Source: Opitutaceae bacterium (GTDB taxonomy: Bacteria > Verrucomicrobiota > Verrucomicrobiia > Opitutales > Opitutaceae). Taken from it: a DNA stretch of 64,000 nt. The stretch covers positions 186,001-250,000 of the forward strand of contig JAEUGX010000033.1 of the NCBI GenBank assembly GCA_016795545.1, written 5' to 3'. The translations under genes and the position numbers were made by a program. Every line of letters begins with the position of its first letter. Position 1 is the stretch's first letter. The notes under the pieces were generated by a model. That model searched no databases. It worked only from the letters and a program-made list of their open reading frames with translations, and had not been told where the DNA came from. This document shows positions 42,001 through 51,613 of this stretch, piece after piece.

Positions 42001-43017
42001 TCAGTTCCTGCGGTCGACCTTCGCGCCCGACTTGTCGCGGAACGTGAGCTGGCGTGTTTCCGCGCTGTAGCCCTCGAACGTGATGCCGAGCTGCGGGTTC
42101 ACCAGGTCGCCGGCCCCGTAGGCCGTGCCGCCGATGAAGACGCGCGGGCTGGAGCCGCCGCGCACGCCGGTGATCTTGAGGTTGTCGACCCAGGCCCGGA
42201 ACGCCGCGCTCGGCGGCGGGGGCGGCGGCGGAGTGGCGGGCACGACCGGGGCCGGCTCGGCGGCGACCGGCGGGGCTTCCGCCGGAGCCACGGTGGCCGC
42301 CGGGGTTTCGACCGGCGCGGCCGCGGCGACGGGTTCGGGTTCCGGCGCCGGCGGCGGCGCGGGTTTGGGCGTCACCTTCGGACGCGGAGGCGGCGGGGGC
42401 GGCTCGGCCGTCAGCTTGGTGTAGGCAAAGAATCCTCCCCCCAGGACCACCACGAGCGCGAGGCCGCCGAGGGCGATCAGCTTGCCTTTGGAGCCGCCGG
42501 CGGAGGCGGGCTTCGCCGCGGGCTTGGCGGCGGGCGGCGGCGGAAACGGCGCCTTGGGCGGGGGCGGAAAAGGAGCCAGGCTGGGTTTGCGGGGCGCCGG
42601 AGCATCCGGCGCCTTCCCCTCGGCCGCGACCGGCGGCGGGAAGGGGGGCGGGGCGTTAAGCACGGGAGGCGGCTCGGCCGCGGGTGCTTCCTCGGACGGC
42701 GCGGGAGCCGCGGCTTCGGGAGCGGGGGCGGCGGCCTTCGGCCGGAGTCCGAGCTTCGCGGCAGGCTTCGCGGTGGCCGGGGACTCCGACGGCGCCGCCG
42801 ACTCGGGGGCGGCCGACGGCGGGGTTTCCTCCGCGGGTGCCGGCTGCTGCTCCTGAACGGGCGCCGCGGCCAGCCGGGGCTTGAGGCGCACGGTCTTGGC
42901 CTCGGCGGCGGCCGGCTCGGGCGCGGGCGCGGGCTCGGCAGGTTGAGGCGAAGCGGCGGAAGGTTCGGCCGCCAGCTTGGGCTTCAGGCGGAGCTTGGGC
43001 GCGTTTTCTTCGCTCAT
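42001..43017 (-). CDS. Pro/Ala-rich membrane-anchored protein with small C-terminal domain
   Basis: A 338-residue protein not recognised by family. Residues 1-185 are disordered, rich in Pro, Ala, Glu and Lys. They contain three related basic motifs near the N-terminus (KLRLKPKLAAEP, TVRLKPRLAAAP, KLGLRPKAAAP). A transmembrane helix follows (about 190-210, LIALGGLALVVVLGGGFFAY), then a second Pro-rich stretch. The last ~70 residues form a compact beta-like domain (AFRAWVDNLKITGVRGGSSP, RVFIGGTAYGAGDLVNPQLG). That domain recalls the periplasmic ends of GspB- or PilP-like secretion proteins, but this is weak. The basic repeats in the cytoplasm may bind a partner. Minus strand, alone, convergent with ADOP. 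Confidence 0.75.
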   Translation of the reverse strand: MSEENAPKLRLKPKLAAEPSAASPQPAEPAPAPEPAAAEAKTVRLKPRLAAAPVQEQQPAPAEETPPSAAPESAAPSESPATAKPAAKLGLRPKAAAPAPEAAAPAPSEEAPAAEPPPVLNAPPPFPPPVAAEGKAPDAPAPRKPSLAPFPPPPKAPFPPPPAAKPAAKPASAGGSKGKLIALGGLALVVVLGGGFFAYTKLTAEPPPPPPRPKVTPKPAPPPAPEPEPVAAAAPVETPAATVAPAEAPPVAAEPAPVVPATPPPPPPPSAAFRAWVDNLKITGVRGGSSPRVFIGGTAYGAGDLVNPQLGITFEGYSAETRQLTFRDKSGAKVDRRN

Positions 43018-43128
43018 GACCCCTGCATGCCTAGCAGTTTCGCGGGCCAGCGGAACAAAAAAGATTCGTCCCTCTGCCCCCAACAGCCTTGTGGCCCGCC
43101 CGGCCAACCACTAGGGGTGTGGCCATCG

Positions 43129-43683
43129 ATGAAACGCGCCGCGGTCACGTTCGGCGGGATTTCCTCCGCCGCGGTCAAGCAGGCCACCGGCAAGCCCTGG
43201 TCGCACTGGCTGACGGTCCTCGACCAGGCCGGCGCGAAGAAGCTGTCTCACCGCGAGATCGCCCGCCTGCTGCAAAGCCGTCACCACCTGCCCGACTGGT
43301 GGTGCCAGATGGTGACCGTCGGCTACGAACAGGCGCGGGGCCTGCGGCTGAAGCACCAGAAGCGCGACGGCTTCGAGGTCAGCGTCACCCGCACGCTGGC
43401 CGCGCCGGTCGACCGCGTCTTCGCCGCCTGGCGCGACGCCCTGCTGCGCGAGCACTGGCTGCCCCGCACGCCGCTGACGGTGCGCAAGGCCACGCCGCAC
43501 AAATCCATCCGCATCCTCTGGCCCGACCACACCACGCTCAGCGTCAATTTCTGGCCGAAGGGCCCGCTCAAGTGCCAGGTCGTGCCCGCGCACGGCCGGC
43601 TGCCCTCGCCCGAGGCCGCGGAAAAGATGAAGGCCTACTGGTCCGAGAAACTCGAGGCCCTGCAGGCTTTTCTGGAGCGGTAA
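43129..43683 (+). CDS. DUF4287-like and SRPBCC (AHSA1-type) domain protein
   Basis: A 184-residue cytoplasmic protein. The N-terminal ~70 residues (ATGKPWSHWLTVLDQAGAKK, then REIARLLQSRHHLPDWWCQM and VTVGYEQARGLR) match the DUF4287 pattern. The rest is a START/SRPBCC fold opening with VSVTRTLAAPVDRVFAAWRD and ending with KMKAYWSEKLEALQAFLE. The fold binds small hydrophobic ligands or acts as a co-chaperone module; no ligand is known for this combination. It is transcribed alone, divergent from the Pro-rich gene and convergent with the next. Confidence 0.78.
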   Translation: MKRAAVTFGGISSAAVKQATGKPWSHWLTVLDQAGAKKLSHREIARLLQSRHHLPDWWCQMVTVGYEQARGLRLKHQKRDGFEVSVTRTLAAPVDRVFAAWRDALLREHWLPRTPLTVRKATPHKSIRILWPDHTTLSVNFWPKGPLKCQVVPAHGRLPSPEAAEKMKAYWSEKLEALQAFLER

Positions 43684-43695
43684 TCCCGGGCCGGC

Positions 43696-44919
43696 TCAGG
43701 CCGGACCAGCCGCCTGCTTGCGTCCAAAACCGAACGCTTCCTTGATCCAGGACCAAGCCCGGCGCAACCCGACGTCGCAGGTGCCGGAAATGTGATAGGT
43801 CCGCGCCAGCAGCTCCTCGTGCCCGCGGTAGCGCGGCGGCAGCAGCAGCAGCGTCACCAGCTTGTCCGCTTCCTTGTCGAATCCCAGCACTTCGGAATAG
43901 AACACCCCCTTCCCCACCACGAGCCCCTCGGGCGGCACCGCGACCGTACGCTCGGGCAGCACCAGCCAGGGGCGGTATTTGAAGACCAGCTTGCCGTCGG
44001 CCTGCTGGTAAAGCCGGCCGTACGTGCGCATCGGGGCGTCCTCAATCTGCCTGCCCGTGAAGAGTTTGTTGCCGTCGGCCAGCAGCTGGAACCGGCGGTG
44101 ACGCAGCGTGAAGAAATCCCAGGTGAAGACCGAGCCGAACACCATCAGCCGGAAAGCCCAGCCCGCCATCAGGTAGGCGAGCAGGATGATCACCCCCGAG
44201 AGCGTCGCACCGACCACGGGGTCGATGTACGCCGTCGCCGCCACCAGCGACAGGACACCCGTGCGCATGCCCTTGAGCACCGTGTCCACCGCTCCCCACG
44301 GGCTAAGCAGGATCAGCACGTTGATCGCGTGGCCGACCACCCACACCACCGCAAACACGGCGATCGAGAGCGGGACCATCAGGATCGTGAGCAGCCAGGA
44401 GAAGTCGAAAGCCCCGAGCTGCACCATGCCCAGGCCCGTGGCGACCGCCGTGGGCTGGTGCTCGAGCCCGGAGGATTCCATGATCAGCTTGGAGCCGAGG
44501 GCGACCAGCGAGGGCACCACCGCGCCCGCCGCGACCAGGCCGCTCACCTTGTTCTCGAGCGTCTCCGCGATATCCAGCGGCTTCTTCCATCCCGGCGGCG
44601 CCGCGGCCGCAATCGTGTCCTTGAACGCGCACACGCCCACCAGCAGCAGCGCGGGCAGCCAGAAGGAAACCTGCGCGAACCAGGGCAGCTTCGCCTTGTC
44701 CTCGGGCGTGTCCGCCTGGAAATACTGATAGGCGCCGACCGTGCCCACGCCGAGCAGCGGCGAGATCGCGATGCCGGTCACCTGCGAGGCCATCGTGGCC
44801 AGCTCGAGCCCCGGGGTCTTCGCCTTGCCGCTCGTCTTCGCCGCCTCCGCCGCCCACAGCGGCACCGACAGGAGCGCCGCACTGACAAGGAAGAGGAGGG
44901 GTAGCGCGAATCGTTTCAT
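43696..44919 (-). CDS. Uncharacterised multi-pass membrane protein with C-terminal soluble domain
   Basis: A 407-residue protein of no recognised family. A signal peptide (about 1-24) leads to a helical region with about five or six membrane segments (about 85-290: WLPALLLVGVCAFKDTIAAA, WLLTILMVPLSIAVFAVVWV, LSGVIILLAYLMAGWAFRLM). A soluble tail (about 290-395) rich in charged residues follows, including RRFQLLADGNKLFTGRQ and YRPWLVLPERTVAVPPEGLV. There are no catalytic motifs. It is monocistronic on the minus strand, with a strong codon bias like its neighbours, so it is a real gene. Confidence 0.75.
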   Translation of the reverse strand: MKRFALPLLFLVSAALLSVPLWAAEAAKTSGKAKTPGLELATMASQVTGIAISPLLGVGTVGAYQYFQADTPEDKAKLPWFAQVSFWLPALLLVGVCAFKDTIAAAAPPGWKKPLDIAETLENKVSGLVAAGAVVPSLVALGSKLIMESSGLEHQPTAVATGLGMVQLGAFDFSWLLTILMVPLSIAVFAVVWVVGHAINVLILLSPWGAVDTVLKGMRTGVLSLVAATAYIDPVVGATLSGVIILLAYLMAGWAFRLMVFGSVFTWDFFTLRHRRFQLLADGNKLFTGRQIEDAPMRTYGRLYQQADGKLVFKYRPWLVLPERTVAVPPEGLVVGKGVFYSEVLGFDKEADKLVTLLLLPPRYRGHEELLARTYHISGTCDVGLRRAWSWIKEAFGFGRKQAAGPA

Positions 44920-44960
44920 GATGCGGCATACATACAGCCCGCCGGCGCGCTTTGAAAGCC

Positions 44961-45002
44961 CACAAAAGCAGCGGCCCGGCTACCTCACGGAGGCCGGGCC
45001 GC
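44961..45002 (-). terminator. Orphan terminator-like hairpin, possible end of a small RNA
   Basis: On the minus strand a perfect 10-bp stem (GCGGCCCGGC / GCCGGGCCGC, 12-base loop) is followed by TGCTTTTGTG. No recognised minus-strand gene lies upstream within 300 bases. It may end a small untranslated or short-peptide transcript from about 45003-45270. The 395-base gap 44920-45314 holds no clear protein gene. Confidence 0.45.
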
Positions 45003-45314
45003 AGCAACACACAACTAAACTAAAGAACAGGACTCCCATAAGCCCACTCATTCGCCAAGGGTCAAACTGCGAAATGCCATGTGACACACAATTTCGGGAT
45101 TCCGTCCCGTCACCAGGCCGAACGGCCCCTCGCCTCCGCACCAACAAAATCCCGTGCGGCCGCCGGCAGGCGGCGCAGTCCTGCTGATGCGAATTGTAAA
45201 TTCGCCTGCGCTTCCGGCCCCGCGCCGGGCAATCCTCCATCGGCCTCCCGCCTCCGCAGGTCCTGCATCATCGCCATGATTGCCAATCCCTTCCCGGCCG
45301 TTTTACTTCGCCCG

Positions 45315-46061
45315 ATGCCGCTGACCAAGGCCGCCCTCTCCCGCCTGCGCGCGCTGCGCGAAAAAAAGCACCGTGAGGACGCCGGGCTGTTCGTCATCGA
45401 GGGCGCCAAGGTCGTGGACGAGCTGCTGGCCGCCAACTACCCGCTGCTGGAAATTTACGCGACCCCGGCCTGGGTCCGTCCGGCAGCGAGCCCCGCCCGG
45501 CAGATCCACGCGGTCACACCCGCGGAGATGGCCCGCGCCAGCCATTACCCGACTCCCTCGGACGTGCTGGCCGTGGGCCGGATTTCCCGCCTGGAGCTGC
45601 CGGCCGGCGCCCTCGCCCGCGGCTTCACGCTCGCCCTCGACGGGATCCAGGATCCCGGCAACGTCGGCACGCTGCTGCGTCTGGCCGACTGGTATGCCTG
45701 CGACCGAGTGCTGCTTTCCCCGGACTGCGCCGATCTTTATTCGCAGAAGGTGATCAACGCCAGCATGGGCTCGTTCGCCCGGGTCGCCGTGCACACCGTG
45801 CCGCTGGCCCGGGCGCTGACCGACGCCGGCGCCCCGGTGCTGGGGTGCGACCTCGTCGGCGAGGATGTCCACACCCTGCCCCCGCTCCGCCACGCCGTGA
45901 TCGTCGTCGGCAGCGAGGGCCGCGGTCTTTCCGCCGACGTCCAGGCGCGCCTGACCCGGCGCATCACCATCCCCCGGTACGGCCGCGCCGAGTCGCTCAA
46001 CGCCGCCGTCGCCGCCGCCGTGGTCTGCGACAACCTGCGCCGCGCCCTCGGCGGCGGATGA
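45315..46061 (+). CDS. SpoU/TrmH-family RNA 2'-O-methyltransferase
   Basis: A 248-residue SPOUT enzyme. The N-terminal substrate-binding part begins LTKAALSRLRALREKKHRED, then AGLFVIEGAKVVDELL. The knotted catalytic domain shows the three motifs: LALDGIQDPGNVGTLLRLAD, then IVVGSEGRGLS, and IPRYGRAESLNAAVAAAVVC. It uses S-adenosylmethionine to methylate ribose in rRNA or tRNA; the target nucleotide is uncertain (RlmB- or TrmH-like). The ATG at 45315 is preferred over one 39 bases upstream. It is convergent with the DUF885 gene, with 24 bases between the stops. Confidence 0.9.
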   Translation: MPLTKAALSRLRALREKKHREDAGLFVIEGAKVVDELLAANYPLLEIYATPAWVRPAASPARQIHAVTPAEMARASHYPTPSDVLAVGRISRLELPAGALARGFTLALDGIQDPGNVGTLLRLADWYACDRVLLSPDCADLYSQKVINASMGSFARVAVHTVPLARALTDAGAPVLGCDLVGEDVHTLPPLRHAVIVVGSEGRGLSADVQARLTRRITIPRYGRAESLNAAVAAAVVCDNLRRALGGG

Positions 46062-46085
46062 TCCCGCCCGGCCCGGAGGCGGCGC

Positions 46086-47921
46086 TCAGCGGCCGGCGGC
46101 TCCGGCCTGCTTGCGCGCGATCCACGCCTGCACGTTCTCCTCCAGGATGTCCAGGGGCACGGCCCCGTCCTTCAGCACCAGGTCGTGGTATTCGCGCAGG
46201 TCGAACCGGGCGCCCAGCTCCCGCTTCGTCCGCTCGCGCAGCTCGAGGATCTTGAGCTGGCCGATCTTGTAGGCGGTGGCCTGCCCGGGCCACACGATGT
46301 ACCGGTTCGTCTCGGTGAAGATGTCGCGCTCGGGATTCGGGGTGTTCCGGCGGAAATACTCCATCGTCTGCTCGCGGGTCCAGTGTTGGGCGTGCAGGCC
46401 GGTGTCGACCACCAGGCGCACCGCGCGCAGCAGCTCGTCGTAGAGCCGGCCGAAGTCCTGGTAGGGGTCCTCGTAGAAGCCGAACTCCTTCGGGAAATAT
46501 TCCGCGTAGAGCGCCCAGCCCTCCACGTACGCGGTGTTGCCGCCGTATTTCCGGAACTTCGGTATGCCCGTCAGCTCCTGCGCGATGGCGATCTGCATGT
46601 GGTGCCCCGGGATCGCCTCGTGGTGGGCCAGCGTCTCCATCTCGAAGATCGGCACGCCGCGCATGTCGACCGTGTTCACGTAGTAGGCGCCGGGCCGCGA
46701 GCCGTCCGGCGCCGGCTGCTCGTAGAACGCCGCGGCCGAGCCCTGCTCGCGGAAGGGCTCGACCGGCTTCACCACCAGGGCGGCCTTCGGCTTGGTGATG
46801 AAAAATTCGTCGAGCCGCGCGCGCATCCGGTCGATGATCTCGGTGACCCGCTGCAGGTAGGCCGCCTTCCCCTCGGGGGTCGTCGGATAATAGAACTGCG
46901 GGTCCTCGCGGATGAACTTGAAGAAGGCCTGGAGGTCGCCCTTGAAGCCGACCCGGTCCATGATCGCGTGCATCTCGCGGTGGATCCGCGCGACTTCGCT
47001 CAGCCCGAGCCGGTGCACCTGCTCGGGTGTCATCGTCGTCGTGGTGGCGCTGCGGACCGCAAAGGCGTAGTACTCGGCGCCCTCCGGCAGCTTCCAGGCC
47101 CCGTCGTCGTCCGTCGCGTTCCGCCGCTGCTCCTCGAGCAGGGCCAGCAGCTTCCCGTAGGCGGGCTGCACGGTGTCGGTCAGGGCCGCCCGGGCGTCCG
47201 CCAGCAGCTGGCGCTTGGCCGCGGGGTCGGCATCCGGCAGCGCCGCGACCTTGCCCTCGAGGTCGGCGAGCAGGACGCTCTTGGTCCCGGACGCGTCGAA
47301 CGGCTCGCCGCGGAGCACCTCGCGCACGGAATCGCTCACCAGCCCGAACACGAAGCGCGGCGGCAGGATCCCCCGGTCGGCGCGCCGCCGGACGTTCGCG
47401 GCCAGCTGGTCGAACAGCGGGCCGATGCCGCGCAGCCGCGCCACGTAGGCCCGTGCGTCGGCGACATTGTCCACGCGGTGGTAGTTGATCAGGAACGCCG
47501 GGATCTCGGCGTGCATGCCCGACATCTGGTTCAGGGGGTAGGTGTGGTCGCGCCACTTCCAGCCCTCGATCGCCCGCTCGGCGTCCTTGACGAACATGCG
47601 GTAGCTGACCCTGGCCTGGTCGTCCAGCAGGTCGAAGTTCACGGTCCGCTTCAGCTCGGCCAGCTGCTGCACGCCGATCAGGAGGTCCTCCAGCGCGCGC
47701 GCGTCCGAGATGTCATCCCACTTGTCGTAATCCTGCTTGATCCCCAGCTGGGTCATCAGCATCGGGCTGCGCGCGGCGTTCTCGTTGAACACCCGCTCGA
47801 AGAAGGCGTTGGCCTTGGCGGTTTCGGCCTGGACCAGCAGGTCGGGCGGCGCCGCGACCGACAGCACGCCGGCCAGGCAGGCGGCCGCGCACGCGGCCAG
47901 GAGGCGGGTGAGGATGAGCAT
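46086..47921 (-). CDS. Exported DUF885 peptidase-like protein
   Basis: A 611-residue protein with a signal peptide (about 1-24, ending LSVAA). It belongs to the DUF885 family of gluzincin-like metallopeptidase relatives. The conserved metal-site motif HHEAIPGHHM is at 433-442, with EGWALYAEYFPKEFG about 30 residues later supplying the glutamate ligand. The tail contains RVYL-like helices and the YKIGQLKILELRE element typical of the family. Members are carboxypeptidases, or unknown. Length (about 600) is as usual. The ATG at 47921 is chosen because it gives the signal peptide. Minus strand, 72 bases after the TerC-type gene upstream of it. Confidence 0.85.
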   Translation of the reverse strand: MLILTRLLAACAAACLAGVLSVAAPPDLLVQAETAKANAFFERVFNENAARSPMLMTQLGIKQDYDKWDDISDARALEDLLIGVQQLAELKRTVNFDLLDDQARVSYRMFVKDAERAIEGWKWRDHTYPLNQMSGMHAEIPAFLINYHRVDNVADARAYVARLRGIGPLFDQLAANVRRRADRGILPPRFVFGLVSDSVREVLRGEPFDASGTKSVLLADLEGKVAALPDADPAAKRQLLADARAALTDTVQPAYGKLLALLEEQRRNATDDDGAWKLPEGAEYYAFAVRSATTTTMTPEQVHRLGLSEVARIHREMHAIMDRVGFKGDLQAFFKFIREDPQFYYPTTPEGKAAYLQRVTEIIDRMRARLDEFFITKPKAALVVKPVEPFREQGSAAAFYEQPAPDGSRPGAYYVNTVDMRGVPIFEMETLAHHEAIPGHHMQIAIAQELTGIPKFRKYGGNTAYVEGWALYAEYFPKEFGFYEDPYQDFGRLYDELLRAVRLVVDTGLHAQHWTREQTMEYFRRNTPNPERDIFTETNRYIVWPGQATAYKIGQLKILELRERTKRELGARFDLREYHDLVLKDGAVPLDILEENVQAWIARKQAGAAGR

Positions 47922-47993
47922 GAGGGGAGCCCCATCCTGGGCGCAAATCCCGCACCGGCGCAAGCCCGCCCACCGCCGGAAACGGCGGCGCTT

Positions 47994-48731
<738 letters not shown>

Positions 48732-48788
48732 GGCGCCCCACGATGGGCCCGCGGGCCGGCGGGTCAATCTTCCGGCCGCCCGGCGCCG

Positions 48789-49748
48789 CTACATCCGGCC
48801 GCCCAGCCCGGCGAAGGCCAGGCCGAACCGGATCCAGAACGGGATGGTAAACAGCGCCAGCGCCGTCGTGCCGAGAATGATCTGCACGGCGACCAGCGGG
48901 CGGCCGCCGTAGAGGCGGGCCACGATGATCGAGATGACCGCCGACGGCATCGCCGCCTGGACCACGAGCACGCGCTTAAGCTCGTCGGCGCAAGGGACGT
49001 AGCGCGCCGCCAGCAGGAAAACCCAGGGCAGCACGCCGAGGCGCAGCAGCCACGCGGTCAGCGTGACCCGCGTGTCGACCAGCTGCTTGGGATCGTCGAG
49101 ATGCGGCTGGATGCTCACGCCGGTCATGAGCAGGCCCAGCGGCACGGCGCAGACCGCCAGCGCATGGACGAGGGTCATCACCACCCCCGGCACGTACCCG
49201 GCCGCGCCGGTGAGATTGGCCGTGACGGCCACGACCAGCGCGATGATGGGCGCGTTGATCAGCTTGCGCCAGCCGGTGCGGGGCGAGGCCCCGGACACCA
49301 CCAGGATGCCGCCGGTCCAGATCGCGGCCTCGACCCCGACGTTGTGCACGAGCAGCATCGCCCGGTTCTCCGGCCCGAACATGGCGTCGAGCAGCGGCAG
49401 CGGCAGGTAGCCGTAGTTGGTGAAGCCGACCGCCAGCGCGAACGTGCGCAGGCCGTGGCCGATCGTCAGGCCCAGCGCCCGCGCCACGTACCAGCCGATG
49501 CCGACGGACAGCATGGTCAGCCCGAAGCCGAGCACGGGCGGCAGCAGCAGGTTGGCCGGCTCCCGCAGCGCGGGATTGGTGGCCACCGACTCGAAGATCA
49601 GGCAGGGCGTGGCCACCTTGACCACGAGGTTGAACAGGCTGTCCTCCGCGGCCTCGCTCAGCAGTTGGGTGCGCCGGAGCGCCGCGCCGAGCGCGATCAG
49701 CCCGAAAACGGGCAGGATCACCAGGAAGAGTTGGCCGTAGGACATCAT
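48789..49748 (-). CDS. AEC-family transporter (auxin efflux carrier-like)
   Basis: A 319-residue carrier with about ten helices. It shows the AEC pattern: PVFGLIALGAALRRTQLLSE at the start, TPCLIFESVATNP in helix two, FALAVGFTNYGYLPLPLL with the conserved Asn, and VVQAAMPSAVISIIVARLYG in the C-terminal half. Bacterial members move dicarboxylates or other organic anions; the substrate is unknown. It starts at ATG 49748 and is followed by the TerC-type gene after 57 bases on the same strand. Confidence 0.87.
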   Translation of the reverse strand: MMSYGQLFLVILPVFGLIALGAALRRTQLLSEAAEDSLFNLVVKVATPCLIFESVATNPALREPANLLLPPVLGFGLTMLSVGIGWYVARALGLTIGHGLRTFALAVGFTNYGYLPLPLLDAMFGPENRAMLLVHNVGVEAAIWTGGILVVSGASPRTGWRKLINAPIIALVVAVTANLTGAAGYVPGVVMTLVHALAVCAVPLGLLMTGVSIQPHLDDPKQLVDTRVTLTAWLLRLGVLPWVFLLAARYVPCADELKRVLVVQAAMPSAVISIIVARLYGGRPLVAVQIILGTTALALFTIPFWIRFGLAFAGLGGRM

Positions 49749-49827
49749 AGCGGGAGGCGTAGACGGATAGGGGTGCGCCCCGCGCGGGCAACACCAACCT
49801 TGCCCCTCCCCGCCCGGACCGGGCCGC

Positions 49828-51066
49828 CTACGCCGCCGCTCCGGCCATCGCCCGGCCCGCCAGCCAGCCGGTGGTCCACGCGGCCTGGAAGTTGAAGCCG
49901 CCGGTGATGCCGTCGATGTCGAGCGCTTCGCCCGCGAAGTGCAGCCCGGGCACGAGCCGGCTTTCCATCGTGCGGAAATCGACCTCGCTCAGCCGCACCC
50001 CGCCGCAGGTCACGAACTCGTCCTTGAACAGGCTCTTGCCCGCCACGGCGAACTCGCCGTCGCAAACCTGCGCGGCGAGCGCGCGCACGACGGTTCCCGG
50101 CACCGCCGTCCACGGCGCGTCGGGCCGGCCGCCGGCGGCCTCGACCAGGCGCGCCCACAGGCGCAGCGGCAGGCCGGCCGGGCACGCGTTGCCGAGCTGC
50201 CGGCGCGGGTGCGCCGCCCGCAGCCGTTCGCATTCCGCCCGGAAGGTCTCGGCGTTGAACGCCGGCGCCCAGTTCACCCGCAGCGCAAAGCGGTAGTCGC
50301 GCGCGTGCAGCTCGCGCGCCCCCCAGGCCGACAGCTTCAGGATCGCCGGGCCGCTCAGACCCCAGTGCGTCACCAGCAGCGGCCCGCGCTCCTTCAGCGC
50401 CGTGCCGGCCACCGCCGTCGCCGCGTCGGGCACCGCCACGCCGGCCAGGTCCCGCAGCCGCGGATCCGCCACGTGAAAGGTGAACAGCGAGGGCACCGGC
50501 GGCTCGATCGTGTGACCGAAGCGCCGCGCGATCTCGAACCCCGCGCTCGCCCGGTTGCCGCCGGTCGCCACCAGCAGCCGGTCGCACGCCACGATCTCCC
50601 CCGCGCCCAGGGTCACCCGGAATCCCGGCTCGCCCTCCCGCCGGGCCGCCGCCTTCACCCCGCACCCGGTCCGCAGCGCCACCCCCGCGCGCCGCGCGGC
50701 CTCCCCCAGGCAGTCGACGATCGTGCGCGAATCGTCCGTGACGGGAAACATGCGCCCGTCCGCCTCGGTCTTCAGCTCGACCCCGCGCCCGGCCAGCCAC
50801 GCCACCATGTCGCGCGGCTGCCAGCGGTGGAAGGCCCCGAGCAGCTCCCGGCCCCCCCGCGGGTAGCGGCGCGCCAGCTCGCGGGGGTCGAAGCAGGCGT
50901 GGGTGACGTTGCAGCGGCCGCCTCCGGACACCCGCACCTTGGCGAGCGGATGGGCCGTGGCCTCGCAAATCGTGACCGACGCGGAAGGGTCCGCCTCGGC
51001 GCAGGTGATCGCGCCGAAGAAACCGGCGGCGCCCCCGCCCGCCACGATGACCTGCCGTTGGCCCAT
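49828..51066 (-). CDS. HI0933-family (BaiN/YhiN-like) flavoprotein
   Basis: A 412-residue FAD-binding oxidoreductase. The dinucleotide fold at the N-terminus is VIVAGGGAAGFFGAITCAEA, followed by VRVSGGGRCNVTHA, which is the HI0933 signature. LLVATGGNRAS lies in the middle, THWGLSGPAILKLSAWGARE follows, and the C-terminus has CGGVRLSEVDFRTMESRLVP and AGEALDIDGITGGFNFQAAW. The function of the family is mostly unknown; some act on bile acid intermediates. The ATG at 51066 starts next to the fold; a TTG at 51105 would add 13 residues. It precedes the AEC gene on the same strand. Confidence 0.9.
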   Translation of the reverse strand: MGQRQVIVAGGGAAGFFGAITCAEADPSASVTICEATAHPLAKVRVSGGGRCNVTHACFDPRELARRYPRGGRELLGAFHRWQPRDMVAWLAGRGVELKTEADGRMFPVTDDSRTIVDCLGEAARRAGVALRTGCGVKAAARREGEPGFRVTLGAGEIVACDRLLVATGGNRASAGFEIARRFGHTIEPPVPSLFTFHVADPRLRDLAGVAVPDAATAVAGTALKERGPLLVTHWGLSGPAILKLSAWGARELHARDYRFALRVNWAPAFNAETFRAECERLRAAHPRRQLGNACPAGLPLRLWARLVEAAGGRPDAPWTAVPGTVVRALAAQVCDGEFAVAGKSLFKDEFVTCGGVRLSEVDFRTMESRLVPGLHFAGEALDIDGITGGFNFQAAWTTGWLAGRAMAGAAA

Positions 51067-51123
51067 GATGCGCGCAGGCTGCGGCGGCCGGCGCGCCTTG
51101 TCCAAGGGGAAATCCCGCCCCGC

Positions 51124-51160
51124 CTAAAAGCAGAAGCGCCGCGGCCCCACGCCGCGGCGC
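51124..51160 (-). terminator. Terminator of the Spy-like gene
   Basis: On the minus strand a perfect 10-bp stem (GCGCCGCGGC / GCCGCGGCGC with a 5-base loop) is followed by TTCTGCTTTTA. It lies 33 bases after the stop of the 51194-51613 gene. A small second hairpin (CTGCTA-CC-TAGCAG, 51173-51186) sits between them. Confidence 0.75.
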
Positions 51161-51193
51161 TCGTTGCACACACTGCTACCTAGCAGAAAGGGT

Positions 51194-51613
51194 TCAGTTG
51201 GCGTCCGGCTTGCCCGGCCGCCCCGGACGGTCGCCGCGGGGCCCGCGCGGACGCATCTCGTCGAACTTGGCCGCCTGCTCGGGGGTCAGGATGGCTTTGA
51301 TCGCCTTTCCGCCCTCGGCCCGGATCGCCTGCGCCTTTTCCATGCGCTGCTCGCGGGTCAGCGTCGCATCATCCCGCAACGCGCGCAGCTGCTCCGCCTG
51401 CTGCTTGAGCATGGGGCCGAGCTTGGCCTTCTGATCGGCGCTCAGGCCGAGGTCGGCCGCCAGCTGCTCGAGGTTCGGCCCGCGGCCGCCCGGACCGCGC
51501 TCATGCGGCGGGGGCTTGGCGCCGTCGGCCTCGGCGGCATGCACGAGAAGGGGGGTGGCGGTCGCGAGGAGGAGGGCCAGGCTCGCGGTCAGGGATCGGA
51601 GGGGGGATTTCAT
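51194..51613 (-). CDS. Periplasmic Spy/CpxP-like protein
   Basis: A 139-residue exported protein: signal peptide (about 1-26, ending LVHA), then a helical, charged domain of about 75 residues and a Gly/Pro/Arg-rich tail (GPRGDRPGRPGKPD). The helical part has repeats of the LTxxQ type (LGLSADQKAKLGPMLKQQAE; TLTREQRMEKAQAIRA; ILTPEQAAKFDEM) that define Spy/CpxP relatives, which act as periplasmic chaperones or metal-stress sensors. The ATG at 51613 is fixed by the signal peptide. It is monocistronic, with a strong terminator. Confidence 0.75.
   Translation of the reverse strand: MKSPLRSLTASLALLLATATPLLVHAAEADGAKPPPHERGPGGRGPNLEQLAADLGLSADQKAKLGPMLKQQAEQLRALRDDATLTREQRMEKAQAIRAEGGKAIKAILTPEQAAKFDEMRPRGPRGDRPGRPGKPDAN

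Noticed and set aside
44980..45240. An 86-codon minus-strand frame in the gap before the methyltransferase
   Set aside because: It starts in a region without a ribosome site, has an odd composition (clusters of Cys and Arg) and runs into the terminator stem. A small RNA is more likely than this protein.
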